From Allosaccharopolyspora coralli (GTDB lineage Bacteria; Actinomycetota; Actinomycetes; Mycobacteriales; Pseudonocardiaceae), in NCBI RefSeq assembly GCF_009664835.1, contig NZ_CP045929.1, forward strand, positions 3,224,001 to 3,288,000: DNA of 64,000 nucleotides. The letters are read 5' to 3'. Position 1 is the first letter of the stretch, and every line of letters begins with the position of its first letter. Made by a program: the position numbers and the translations under genes. The notes below the pieces were generated by a model. The model was given only the letters and a program-made list of their open reading frames with translations. It made no database searches and was not told the DNA's origin. Positions 42,960 through 50,909 of this stretch are shown here, one piece after another.

Positions 42960-43889
42960 ATGCGGGAGCCGATGCTCGCCACGCTCACCGAGCGCCGCTT
43001 CTCCGACCCCGGTTGGATCTTCGAACCCAAACTCGACGGAGTGCGCGCGCTCGCGATGCGTGACGGCGGACGAGCCGAGCTGTGGTCGCGGAACCAGAAG
43101 TCACTCGACGCGAGCTATCCGGAGATCATCGCGGCTCTGCAGGCGCAGGAGTCACCACGGTTCGTGGTGGACGGCGAACTCGTCGCCTTCGACGGCGACC
43201 GGACGAGCTTCGCGATGCTGCAGCAACGCATGCAACTCACCGACACCGACCGGATCGAGGCGACGGGCGTCCCGGTCTATTTCTACGTGTTCGATCTGCT
43301 CTTCCACGACGGCGACGAGGTCTCCGCGTTGCCGTTGCGGCGACGCAAGAGGCTTCTCGGCGACGTCCTCGACTTCACCGACCCGATCCGCCTCTCCACG
43401 CACCGCAACACCGACGGTGAGGCCTACTACGAGTACGCGTGCGCGCACAGGTGGGAAGGGCTGATCGCCAAGCGCGCGGACGGCCGCTACCACGGTGGCC
43501 GCTCCCGCGACTGGCTGAAGTTCAAGTGCGTCCGGGACCAGGAATTCGTCGTCGGCGGCTACACCGATCCGGAAGGCTCCAGGAACGGATTCGGGGCGCT
43601 GCTCGTCGGCTACTTCCACGAGGGGGCGCTGCGGTACGCAGGGAAGGTCGGTACCGGCTACGACGAGCGCACGCTGCGTTCGCTGCGGTCACGCCTGGAC
43701 GCGCTCGGCCGATCCAGTTCTCCGTTCGCCGAACGGGTGCGTGCACGCGGCACCCATTGGGTCGAGCCGGAACTGGTCGTCGAGATCGGATTCACGGAGT
43801 GGACCACGGACGGCAAGCTCCGGCATCCGCGCTACACCGGAGTCCGTGAGGACAAGAAGGCGGCGGACGTCGTCCGCGAGACGCGGTGA
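42960..43889 (+). CDS. stand-alone ATP-dependent DNA ligase domain (LigC/LigD-ligase-like)
   Basis: A 309-residue ligase. The adenylation Lys is Lys24 in FEPKLDGVRA (motif I), followed by SRNQKSLDASYPEI, FVVDGELVAFD (motif III-like), YFYVFDLLF, EGLIAKRADGRY (motif IV) and RDWLKFKC (motif V). The OB fold ends at PRYTGVREDKKAADVVRE. There is no polymerase or nuclease domain and no Ku gene adjacent, so a role in stand-alone nick sealing or repair is likely; NHEJ partners may be elsewhere. ATG 42960 has GGGAGG upstream. Confidence 0.88.
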   Translation: MREPMLATLTERRFSDPGWIFEPKLDGVRALAMRDGGRAELWSRNQKSLDASYPEIIAALQAQESPRFVVDGELVAFDGDRTSFAMLQQRMQLTDTDRIEATGVPVYFYVFDLLFHDGDEVSALPLRRRKRLLGDVLDFTDPIRLSTHRNTDGEAYYEYACAHRWEGLIAKRADGRYHGGRSRDWLKFKCVRDQEFVVGGYTDPEGSRNGFGALLVGYFHEGALRYAGKVGTGYDERTLRSLRSRLDALGRSSSPFAERVRARGTHWVEPELVVEIGFTEWTTDGKLRHPRYTGVREDKKAADVVRETR

Positions 43890-43920
43890 AGGATCGTCCA
43901 CTTCGGATTCGATCGCCCGT

Positions 43921-43944
43921 GTTTGGTTCGACAGGGGCGGGGTA
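43921..43944 (+). promoter_or_regulatory. sigma-B/SigF-type promoter upstream of the WhiB gene
   Basis: GTTTGG, then GGGTAA with 15 nt between GTTT and GGGTA: the canonical actinobacterial stress-sigma promoter. It lies 51 bp before ATG 43995. The best match of the series in this window. Confidence 0.65.
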
Positions 43945-43994
43945 ACCCGTGCTGAAGTCTCTGAAGGCTCCCTGCCAACGAAGGGTGGGTCTCC

Positions 43995-44297
43995 ATGCGC
44001 ACTGGCCAAGCCGGCACGGGGGTGCCGAGGAACCGAGCGTCCGGGAAGCTTCCCGCGCCGCGCACCGAGCACTACGACTGGCAAGTACACGCCGCCTGCC
44101 GCTCGGTGGACACGGAGGTCTTCTTCCATCCTGAGAACGAGCGTGGGTCTGCTCGGCAACGCCGGGAGAATCAAGCCAAGCAGGTCTGTGCGCGATGTGT
44201 CGTTCGCGAGGAATGCCGCGCGCACGCTTTGCGCGTGCAGGAGCCCTACGGCGTCTGGGGCGGCCTTGGTGAGGTCGAACGCCTGCGTCTGACCTGA
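43995..44297 (+). CDS. WhiB-family [4Fe-4S] transcription regulator
   Basis: A 100-residue protein with the four cluster cysteines Cys35, Cys65, Cys68 and Cys74 (HAACRS...QVCARCVVREECRAHAL) and the GVWGG turn in EPYGVWGGLGEVER. WhiB proteins bind sigma factor region 4 and respond to redox or NO. The C-terminus is short, without the basic AT-hook-like tail of WhiB7. The sigma-B-like promoter upstream suggests stress induction. ATG 43995 is preceded by GGGTGGG. Confidence 0.92.
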   Translation: MRTGQAGTGVPRNRASGKLPAPRTEHYDWQVHAACRSVDTEVFFHPENERGSARQRRENQAKQVCARCVVREECRAHALRVQEPYGVWGGLGEVERLRLT

Positions 44298-44321
44298 CTG
44301 CGACCGTTCATCGACGTGGCG

Positions 44322-44348
44322 TTCCAGCAGGCGTAGACTAGGGGGTAG
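44322..44348 (+). promoter_or_regulatory. possible stress-sigma promoter upstream of the STAS gene
   Basis: GTTC, 18 nt, GGGTA, 168 bp before the start; the spacer is longer than usual. A second GGGTA at 44507-44511 is adjacent to the start and more likely part of the ribosome site. Confidence 0.3.
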
Positions 44349-44515
44349 CCCTGGTTTGAGCATCCAGCCCGGGGCCGTGATGTCGAAGCAGAACCCAGGC
44401 GGACCGACTCGCCACCGACATCCGGCTTGATCCCTCGTGGGCACGACTCGCTGGGCTCCGGTGACTCGGGCTTCGCTGTGTGTTCTGCGCCACCTGCGAC
44501 TTCAGGGGGTAGAGC

Positions 44516-44917
44516 GTGAACACGGAGACAACCACGGCCGACGGTCTGAACATCCCTGCCGGTGCGGACCGGCCCGCGCAGAAGACCTGCCGGATGTGGG
44601 TACTCCATCCGGACTCGGAGACCGCGGTGATCACCGTCGTCGGTGAGCTCGACGCCGCTTCCGCACCGCGTCTCGACGAACTTCTACACACACGGCTGCG
44701 TAGCGCGTTGAGCAACGTCGTCGTGGATCTCACGGGACTGGAGTTCCTCTGCGTCGACGCCCTGCGCACACTCGCCGTCGCCAACCGCCGCGCCGACGCC
44801 CAGAACATCTCGCTGAGCATCATGGACGGGCCACCGTGCGTGGAACGGGCGTTCGCCGCAGCCGAGGCCGCACTCGACACGGTGGAGCCGCCTCGCCCGC
44901 GGACGCCCACGTCATGA
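44516..44917 (+). CDS. STAS-domain anti-sigma-factor antagonist-like protein
   Basis: A 133-residue RsbV/SpoIIAA-like STAS domain (AVITVVGELDAASAPRLDELL, NVVVDLTGLEFL) with an N-terminal extension of about 28 residues. The phosphorylatable Ser of the motif (D-S-S-G) is replaced by Cys79-Val80-Asp81, so control by an RsbW-type kinase may be lost or mimicked by the Asp. GTG 44516 has AGGGGGT upstream. It overlaps the zinc-ribbon gene by 4 bp (ATGA). Confidence 0.83.
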   Translation: MNTETTTADGLNIPAGADRPAQKTCRMWVLHPDSETAVITVVGELDAASAPRLDELLHTRLRSALSNVVVDLTGLEFLCVDALRTLAVANRRADAQNISLSIMDGPPCVERAFAAAEAALDTVEPPRPRTPTS

Positions 44918-45078
44918 GCACGCTCGAAGCCGGCCTGCGGTCCGCGGCGGCGTCGATCTGTGGAGTGTGCGGGCAGACGCTGACCGAGGCCGACGTAGAA
45001 CGGCAGCCCGTCGACGTCGACGGGGCCCGATGGGTCTGTCCGGTCTGCGGCGCACACCGCGTCCCGCTACCGGACTGA
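44914..45078 (+). CDS. small zinc-ribbon protein
   Basis: A 54-residue protein with two CxxC pairs: ASICGVCGQTL and RWVCPVCGAHR, separated by about 25 residues, which is a complete zinc ribbon. The start ATG overlaps the STAS stop codon, so the two are translated together. It may be an adaptor for the STAS protein; no known family recognised. Confidence 0.7.
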   Translation: MSTLEAGLRSAAASICGVCGQTLTEADVERQPVDVDGARWVCPVCGAHRVPLPD

Positions 45079-45165
45079 CGGGCAAGCATGCACGTGTGAC
45101 GAGTCTTCCGGGCGGGAGGGGACCCTTGAGGAATTTCCTTCCCCCGGAAGACAGTTGCCCTGACT

Positions 45166-46164
45166 ATGCCCACCCATGTACCCCTCAGCGTTCTCGATCT
45201 CGTTCCCGTATCGCAAGGAAGCTCGACGCAGGACGCCCTGGAGACGTCCATGCAAGCCGCGCGGTCGGCCGACAGGCTCGGCTACAACCGGGTCTGGTAT
45301 GCCGAGCATCACAACACCGCACACCTCGGCGCGAGCGCGACGGCCGTCCTCATCGGACGCAGCGCCGCGCTCACGGAACGGATCCGCGTCGGCTCCGGCG
45401 GTGTCATGCTCCCCAACCACGCCCCGCTGCGCGTCGCCGAGGAGTTCGGCACTCTCGCGCAGTTCTACCCCGACCGGATCGACCTCGGGCTGGGGCGGGC
45501 GCCAGGCACCGATCGGATGACTGCCGACCTGTTGAGTCGATCGAGCGCCGAGCCGCAAGCGTTCGCCACTCACGTCTACGACCTCACCGGCTGGTTCGGC
45601 AAGGAAGGAACCGGGCACAGCGTTCCGGTCAGCGGCGGTGTGTCGGCCGGAACCGACGTGCCCCTCTGGATCCTCGGATCGACCGTGAACGGGGCCTCCA
45701 TCGCCGGACAGCTCGGACTCCCGTTCTCGCTCGCTTCGCACTTCGCGCCGGGGCAGATGCACGAGGCGCTGGAGGTCTACCGCTCGTCGTTCGATCCGTC
45801 CGCTCCGACAGCGCAGATCGACAAGCCCTACGTGATGGCCGGGATCAACGTCGTGATCGCGCCGACCGACGACGAGGCGCAGCGGTTGTGGACCACCCCG
45901 CAGCGCATGATGATCGACGTGCGCACCGGAAATCGGCGGCCACTGCAGCCGCCGGTCGAACCCGACGCCGTCCCGGAGCGAGAGCGTCAGTTCGCCGAAT
46001 CCATGCTGGGTGTGAAGGCGGTCGGCTCCCCCGACACGGCCCGCGCGGACCTCGAGAAGTTCGTGGAGACCACGGGCGTGGACGAACTGATCACCGTGAC
46101 CTACACGCACGATCCGGCCGACCGGATGCGGTCCCTCGAGCTTCTCGCCGAGCTCTGGTTCTGA
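45166..46164 (+). CDS. LLM-class flavin monooxygenase-like oxidoreductase (MsnO8-type)
   Basis: A 332-residue bacterial-luciferase-like TIM barrel. SVLDLVPVSQGSSTQDAL at the N-terminus, NRVWYAEHHNTAHLGASATAVLIG and VGSGGVMLPNHAPLRVAEEFG, then RIDLGLGRAPGTD are the signatures of the large FMN-type group often called MsnO8. It differs from the F420-type pair elsewhere in the window. ATG 45166 is 87 bp after the zinc-ribbon gene. Substrate unknown. Confidence 0.87.
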   Translation: MPTHVPLSVLDLVPVSQGSSTQDALETSMQAARSADRLGYNRVWYAEHHNTAHLGASATAVLIGRSAALTERIRVGSGGVMLPNHAPLRVAEEFGTLAQFYPDRIDLGLGRAPGTDRMTADLLSRSSAEPQAFATHVYDLTGWFGKEGTGHSVPVSGGVSAGTDVPLWILGSTVNGASIAGQLGLPFSLASHFAPGQMHEALEVYRSSFDPSAPTAQIDKPYVMAGINVVIAPTDDEAQRLWTTPQRMMIDVRTGNRRPLQPPVEPDAVPERERQFAESMLGVKAVGSPDTARADLEKFVETTGVDELITVTYTHDPADRMRSLELLAELWF

Positions 46165-46296
46165 CCCGCGCTGCGAGGGCTCAGATGTCCTGGTGGCCTG
46201 GAACGGGTTTTCGCACGCTCGGCTGTGGAGGCGGCACGACGGTGCAGAAGGGCGGCCGTGTTTCGGCGGTCGCACGCGGCAGGAAGGGGCGGCGAC

Positions 46297-46935
46297 ATGA
46301 GTGACGAGATCGCGGGCGTGCGGATGCCCGACAGCGAGTTGGCGCGCGAGGCGACGGACCTCGTGTGGGAGGTTGCGTCGCCGTTGCTGTTCGACCATTC
46401 ACGCCGGGTGTTCGTCTGGGGCTCCCTGCGAGGGCGACAGCAGGGGCTCGACTTCGACCCGGAGCTGTTGTACGTGGGTGCGATGTTCCACGATCTCGGA
46501 CTCACCGAGCGGTTCCGTCGCACGGACCAACGGTTCGAGATCGACGGCGCCGACGAGGCCCGGCGCTTCCTGCAGCAGCGCGGCATCACCGGCGAGCGTG
46601 CCGACCGTGTCTGGACGAGCATCGCGCTGCACACCACACCCGAGATCCCGCTGCGCATGGCGCCGGAAGTCGCGCTGGTCACGCGTGGCGTGGAACTGGA
46701 CGTCCTCGGCATCGGCTACGACGCCGTGTCCGAGGAGCAGCGAGCCGCGGTGGTCGCCGCCCACCCTCGTCCCGACTTCAAGAACCGCATCCTGGCCACA
46801 TTCACCGATGGCCTCAAGGATCGTCCGGCCACGACGTTCGGCAACGTGAAAGCAGACGTGCTCGCTCACTTCCGTCCCGGCCTCGAGCCGCCCGACTTCG
46901 TGGAGGTCATCCGCAACTCGGACTGGCCCGAATAG
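46297..46935 (+). CDS. HD-domain protein
   Basis: A 212-residue metal-dependent phosphohydrolase fold: LLFDHSRRVFVWG, GAMFHDLGLTERFRR (the HD motif), and IALHTTPEIPLRMAPE. This matches the cyanamide-hydratase/HDIG-like branch, but no substrate can be assigned. ATG 46297 has AGGAAGG upstream; the frame from 46225 was rejected for lack of conservation. It follows the LLM gene by 132 bp. Confidence 0.82.
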   Translation: MSDEIAGVRMPDSELAREATDLVWEVASPLLFDHSRRVFVWGSLRGRQQGLDFDPELLYVGAMFHDLGLTERFRRTDQRFEIDGADEARRFLQQRGITGERADRVWTSIALHTTPEIPLRMAPEVALVTRGVELDVLGIGYDAVSEEQRAAVVAAHPRPDFKNRILATFTDGLKDRPATTFGNVKADVLAHFRPGLEPPDFVEVIRNSDWPE

Positions 46936-46936
46936 T

Positions 46937-46985
46937 CCCCTCAGAGGGCATTGTGGAACTTGGGTAGGTGGTCCGGCCGGTCACG
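46937..46985. repeat. repeat C, copy 3, downstream of the HD gene
   Basis: Hairpin CCCTC-A-GAGGG, then GCATTGTGGAACTTGGGTAG and GTGGTCCGG. Shares hairpin-plus-core order with 19524-19580 and both arms with 1948-2006. It lies between converging genes. Confidence 0.5.
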
Positions 46986-47080
46986 CATGACCGTGCCCTA
47001 CGGGCACAACCGCAGTTCCCACATGCACTCTCAGCGACGCCCACCGGCAATGAGTCCCATTCGGACGGACCGCGGAGCGC

Positions 47081-47806
47081 TCACGCCGAGACGCGCTGTA
47101 CTCGAGCATCCGCGGGGAGTCGGTGAGTGCGGATCCGGATGCCGTTCTGCAGGCGCCCACCGGCCTGCCTGGCAGCCTCGCAGCAGAACCGGACCCACAT
47201 GTTCAGCTGAATCTCCTTGGCCAGACGGAGTTTCGAGTACAGCCACCGCACCAGCGGCGTGCTCGGCCGCGCCCACGCCCGGATCTCGAACACCAGCACC
47301 TCGTCCCACGAGTAGGCGTGAAACTGCACCTGCCCGGCCTCCAAGTGGCCGCGCAGAGTCACCAGCCGCAAGCAGGTGTCGTCGACCTGGACGACTCGGA
47401 CCGGGCCGTCCCAGGGCCCCGGCATGTCAACGACGAACTCATCCCCCAGCGAGAGCGACTCGTCGGAATCGCTACTGCTGCGCACGTCAACCACTTCCGA
47501 CGGCACGAATCTCTTGAAGTCGGCGGTGATCCACCCGAGGAGTTCTTCCGTCGTGACGTCGGCACCGACGATCTCGGCGCGAAAACAACGGTGGTAGAAC
47601 GGGCCGAAACCGCTGTCGGCCAGCTGAACCGCGTCGTCGACCAGCTCCGTCGGAAGATCCGGCGGCAGGTCGTCGACCGTGGTTCCGGTGCACTCGTTGC
47701 GGTGCAGCGGAGTGATCTGCCACAGGTACCGCCACGACACCAGTATCGTGCCCACGAGCCATCGCAGGACGATCGTGCTCGCCCTCGGTTTCGGGTACGC
47801 GGCCAT
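47081..47806 (-). CDS. DUF1990-like protein, copy 1
   Basis: A 241-residue protein. LRLVTLRGHLEAGQVQFHAY, EVLVFEIRAWARPSTPLVRWLY resembles the GHPE-G and FEIRSFSRP motifs of DUF1990 (a SRPBCC-like fold of unknown role). The N-terminus has a hydrophobic stretch TIVLRWLVGTILVSWRYLW that could be membrane-associated. AGGAGG lies 4 bases before ATG 47806. It is divergent from a small gene and a second DUF1990 protein at 48101-48817. Confidence 0.72.
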   Translation of the reverse strand: MAAYPKPRASTIVLRWLVGTILVSWRYLWQITPLHRNECTGTTVDDLPPDLPTELVDDAVQLADSGFGPFYHRCFRAEIVGADVTTEELLGWITADFKRFVPSEVVDVRSSSDSDESLSLGDEFVVDMPGPWDGPVRVVQVDDTCLRLVTLRGHLEAGQVQFHAYSWDEVLVFEIRAWARPSTPLVRWLYSKLRLAKEIQLNMWVRFCCEAARQAGGRLQNGIRIRTHRLPADARVQRVSA

Positions 47807-47891
47807 CGCGCCTCCTGTGTGGTGACGTGGCCAGGGAACCACTACGGTCCGGGTACCCGCATGTCCCGGCCGTACACGAGGCGGAGGAACC

Positions 47892-48104
47892 ATGATCGCT
47901 GAGTCGCTCCATCGAACCGGCCTGCGCAGCGGTCACATGCACGCGCTGTCGATGGGGTCGGTCGTGCTGTGCATCGGACTGTGGATCCGCGCCAAGACCG
48001 TCGACCAGTCGGCCAGGGGGAACGCCGAGCGACGCGCGCTGTTCGTCGGTCTGTGGCCGCCGACGTTGTGGCTGATGGGTGACTCGCTGCGACACCTCGA
48101 ATGA
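47892..48104 (+). CDS. small hypothetical membrane-like protein
   Basis: A 70-residue protein, with one moderately hydrophobic stretch HALSMGSVVLCIGLWIRA and another RALFVGLWPPTLWLMG, so probably a two-helix membrane protein. GGAGG precedes ATG 47892. Its stop codon overlaps the start of the DUF1990 gene by 4 bp, so they form a coupled pair. Family unknown. Confidence 0.7.
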   Translation: MIAESLHRTGLRSGHMHALSMGSVVLCIGLWIRAKTVDQSARGNAERRALFVGLWPPTLWLMGDSLRHLE

Positions 48105-48817
48105 GATCGGCACCGACCTGCGGTGTGCGTGTCGACGTCTCGACGGCGCTGTCCGCACTGGTGCAGCGGCCGGTCAACTACGAGATCGACGAAGTGGACG
48201 GGTCGACGTGGCACGTGGATCGTCGTCACGTGTGGTTACCCTCGGAACCGCCGGGTCCGCCCGAGCACGGAGGTGTCTGGCAGCGGGCGTGTCGGCTCGT
48301 CGCCGACTACGAATTCTCCCCGCCGGAGTTGGTTCGGGCCGTGTACGACCCGGGCGCACCGTTGCTGGAGCGGACGATGTTGCTGGAGGGGCGCTTTCCG
48401 GGGCTGCGCCTGTATCTCGGCGTCCGCGTCACCGAGGTCACCGACGAACAGCGTGAACCCGACCGGCGGGTGTGGGGGTTCAGCTACGACACGCTGCGGG
48501 GGCATCTGGAACGCGGACGTCTCAGCTACGAGGTCGTCAAACACACCGACACCGGCCACGTGGAATTCGGCATCGCGGCCTACTCGCAGCGCGCGCCCAC
48601 GTTGGGCCCCCTCATGCGAACGGGGTGGGCGGTGTTCGGGCGAGGCAGGCAAGTGCGGTTCTACCGCCGCTGCGGTCGACGCATGCAAGAACTCACCCGG
48701 GCCAAGCGCCCCCGCCGACCGATGTCGTACGGCTCCTCGGGGCTCGTTCTCGCGCCGTCCGACGCACGGTCCAGCAGACTCGACCGGATGGCGTTCACCA
48801 GCGTCGACCCGAGCTGA
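48101..48817 (+). CDS. DUF1990-like protein, copy 2
   Basis: A 238-residue protein with RVWGFSYDTLRGHLERGRLSYEVV and HVEFGIAAYSQRAPTLGP, then RFYRRCGRRMQELTRA, matching the GFxYxTLxGHxExG core and C-terminal basic helix of DUF1990. It is coupled to the small membrane protein gene and divergent from a second DUF1990 gene. Function unknown in the family. Confidence 0.78.
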   Translation: MRSAPTCGVRVDVSTALSALVQRPVNYEIDEVDGSTWHVDRRHVWLPSEPPGPPEHGGVWQRACRLVADYEFSPPELVRAVYDPGAPLLERTMLLEGRFPGLRLYLGVRVTEVTDEQREPDRRVWGFSYDTLRGHLERGRLSYEVVKHTDTGHVEFGIAAYSQRAPTLGPLMRTGWAVFGRGRQVRFYRRCGRRMQELTRAKRPRRPMSYGSSGLVLAPSDARSSRLDRMAFTSVDPS

Positions 48818-48854
48818 CGGGCCGTCTGACGGCCGAACCCCGGTGGCGACCGGA

Positions 48855-49253
48855 CTACCGGAACAGCTGCGCCAACGACGGCGGCAGTTGATCGATGGTG
48901 TCGGCGGTCTCCCCTTCGGGTGCCCAGTCCCGCACCGTGGCCAGTACCGCCCGGACCTGCTGCTCGGTTCGCTCCAGGTCGGTGGTCGAGATCGCTCCGC
49001 TGACCCGGTCGAGGAACCCGTTCTTGTCCATCGCGCGGGCCTGACCGCTGCGCCGGGACAGCTCGTCGCGCACCTCCGGCGGCAACCCTTGGACGAGCTC
49101 GTCGATCTGCCCACCGCTGACGCTTTCGCCCAGGGTCGTGAGAGTCGCCCGAACCAGGGCGTCCGCCTCCTCGAACGAGGAGACACCGGCTGCTTCCTGC
49201 GCCTGCTCGACGAAGGAACGCATGGTGGCGCCAGGCCACAGGGACTCGGTCAT
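48855..49253 (-). CDS. DUF2267 domain protein
   Basis: A 132-residue protein. ADALVRATLTTLGESVSGGQIDELVQGLPPEVRDELSRR and DKNGFLDRVSGAIS are DUF2267 features, also present in the N-half of 30238-30960. Here there is no dehydratase-like tail. ATG 49253 follows GAGGGGAG. A minus-strand GTTT-N15-GGGCA box lies about 70 bp upstream, resembling a stress-sigma promoter. Function unknown. Confidence 0.8.
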   Translation of the reverse strand: MTESLWPGATMRSFVEQAQEAAGVSSFEEADALVRATLTTLGESVSGGQIDELVQGLPPEVRDELSRRSGQARAMDKNGFLDRVSGAISTTDLERTEQQVRAVLATVRDWAPEGETADTIDQLPPSLAQLFR

Positions 49254-49403
49254 CACTCGTCTCCCCTCTCGCTCGGCATACGGGGTCCGAGGCTGCCCAA
49301 CTTCCACGACGCTCAAACATCGTCGAACGAACAATCGGCGTGCCGCGTCGCCGTGCGTGAGCGGCCTCGCGTCAACCACGCGCAACCCGGGTACTCCCCG
49401 ACC

Positions 49404-49976
49404 ATGACGAAGAACAAGGACGACTACCGGGCCACCTACACCGACCCGCAGTTGCGGGAGCGTCTCAAAGAACAGATCAAGGCCTCGGACAAGGGTGGAG
49501 CCCCGGGGCAGTGGTCGGCTCGCAAGAGTCAGCTGCTGACCCAGGCGTACGAGAAGCACGGCGGCGGCTACCGGCACGGTCGACGAAAGTCCTCCCAGCA
49601 GCGCAGCCTCCAGGAGTGGACGCACCAGGAGTGGCAGACGGAGTCGGGTTCCGCCCAGGCTCGCCACGACGGCCGCACCGAGCGATACCTGCCGAAGCAA
49701 GCGTGGCGGGAACTCACGCCTCACCAACGCCGCGAGACCCGGAGCAAGAAGCAGCACGAATCGCAGCGAGGCCGGCAGCGCTCCGCGAACCCCCAGGCTG
49801 CCGCGACTGCGCGCAAGATGGCCGATCTCGACGAGCTGCCCGCTCGCGAGGCGGTGAAGCGAGCTCGCACCCTGACTCTCGAGGAAACCGAGCAGGCGCT
49901 GCGGCACGAGCGGCAACACAAGGCCCGGAAGACCGTCCTGCGTCAGCTGTCCCAACGCCTCGACGGCGGCGAGTAG
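49404..49976 (+). CDS. DUF5872-like basic protein
   Basis: A 190-residue, highly charged protein. TYTDPQLRERLKEQIKASDKGGAPGQWSARKSQLLTQAYEKHGGGY followed by LQEWTHQEW and TERYLPKQAWRELTP resembles DUF5872 (name from memory). The C-terminus is a helical RXR-rich segment (LEETEQALRHERQHKARK). Likely nucleic-acid associated, but unproven. ATG 49404 lies 11 bp after a GGGTACTCC box that could be a leaderless-type stress promoter. Its stop abuts the converging stop of the aldolase gene with no gap. Confidence 0.7.
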   Translation: MTKNKDDYRATYTDPQLRERLKEQIKASDKGGAPGQWSARKSQLLTQAYEKHGGGYRHGRRKSSQQRSLQEWTHQEWQTESGSAQARHDGRTERYLPKQAWRELTPHQRRETRSKKQHESQRGRQRSANPQAAATARKMADLDELPAREAVKRARTLTLEETEQALRHERQHKARKTVLRQLSQRLDGGE

Positions 49977-50894
49977 TCACGCGGTCGCGCCCGGCCCTGC
50001 ACGGAGGCCGAGTTCGAGTCGTTCGACGGCGTTCGCGACCGCGGCACGGTCGGCGTCCGGTAGCCCGCGGAGCGGACGAGGCAGATTCGGGTGGCCGACG
50101 AGACCGACGAGTTCGGCGATGGCGGAGACGACGCGAAGACTGCCGTGGCGGCGGAACAGCTCCCACAGCGGTCGGAGCCGCTCCGATTCCACGACGGCGG
50201 TCGCCGTGTCGCCCGCTCGGGCTGCTCGGGTGATCGCCACGGCGGGTTCGGGCAGCGTGCCGCCCAGAACCGAGTACCAGGCGTGGCACCCGGCGTTGAG
50301 GCCGGTGGCCGCGAGCGGGTCCCCGCTGACTCCGATCGTCACCGACGAGGGCAGCAGCGCACGCAGACCGCAGACGCGCCCCTCAGCCTCGTCGGGATCG
50401 GCAGGCACTCCCGGGATCTTGATCGACGCTACGTTCGGTAACTCGGCGATTCGTGCGTACAGCTCGTCGGTGAAGGCGAAGTGCGTGGTTCCCGGGTTGT
50501 CGTAGACCACCAACGGGACGGACAGCTCAGCGGTGACGTCCTCGTAGAGACCGAACACCTCGTCCTCGGTCAGTGCCTGATACGAGACCGGCGCGAGCAA
50601 CACCCCCGAAGCACCCACCTTCTGTGCGTCCGCAGCGAGTTCGAGGACATCACGGGTCCGCAGCGCCCCGACGCCGACGATGACCGGAACGTCTCCGGCG
50701 TGCTCGACGGCCCGCTGCGCGACGCGGAAGCGCTCCTCACGGTTGAGGTACGGGTACGAGCCTGTGGAGCCGAGAGCGGTGATCGAGTCGACCTCCGCGA
50801 CCGCGAGTCGTTCCACGAGCCCGGCGAATGACGTTTCGTCGATGCCATCGCGAGTGACGGGAGTGAGCGGAAACGCGCTGAGTCCGGTGAACAT
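49977..50894 (-). CDS. DapA/dihydrodipicolinate synthase-family aldolase
   Basis: A 305-residue TIM-barrel aldolase. The Schiff-base Lys is Lys159 in NVASIKIPGV, the proton-relay Tyr is Tyr131 in VVYDNPGTT, and GSTGSYPYL replaces the GTTGE motif (no Glu), as in non-DapA members. It is likely an aldolase for a 2-keto acid rather than lysine synthesis. Neighbours do not reveal the substrate; a role in 2-keto-3-deoxy sugar acid cleavage is one option given the glycerate module next to it. Confidence 0.82.
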   Translation of the reverse strand: MFTGLSAFPLTPVTRDGIDETSFAGLVERLAVAEVDSITALGSTGSYPYLNREERFRVAQRAVEHAGDVPVIVGVGALRTRDVLELAADAQKVGASGVLLAPVSYQALTEDEVFGLYEDVTAELSVPLVVYDNPGTTHFAFTDELYARIAELPNVASIKIPGVPADPDEAEGRVCGLRALLPSSVTIGVSGDPLAATGLNAGCHAWYSVLGGTLPEPAVAITRAARAGDTATAVVESERLRPLWELFRRHGSLRVVSAIAELVGLVGHPNLPRPLRGLPDADRAAVANAVERLELGLRAGPGATA

Positions 50895-50909
50895 GTGGCC
50901 TCCTCGAAG

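Noticed and set aside
49977-50894. Naming this gene dapA
   Set aside because: The GTTGE motif is GSTGSYP and no lysine genes are near, so only the family is named.
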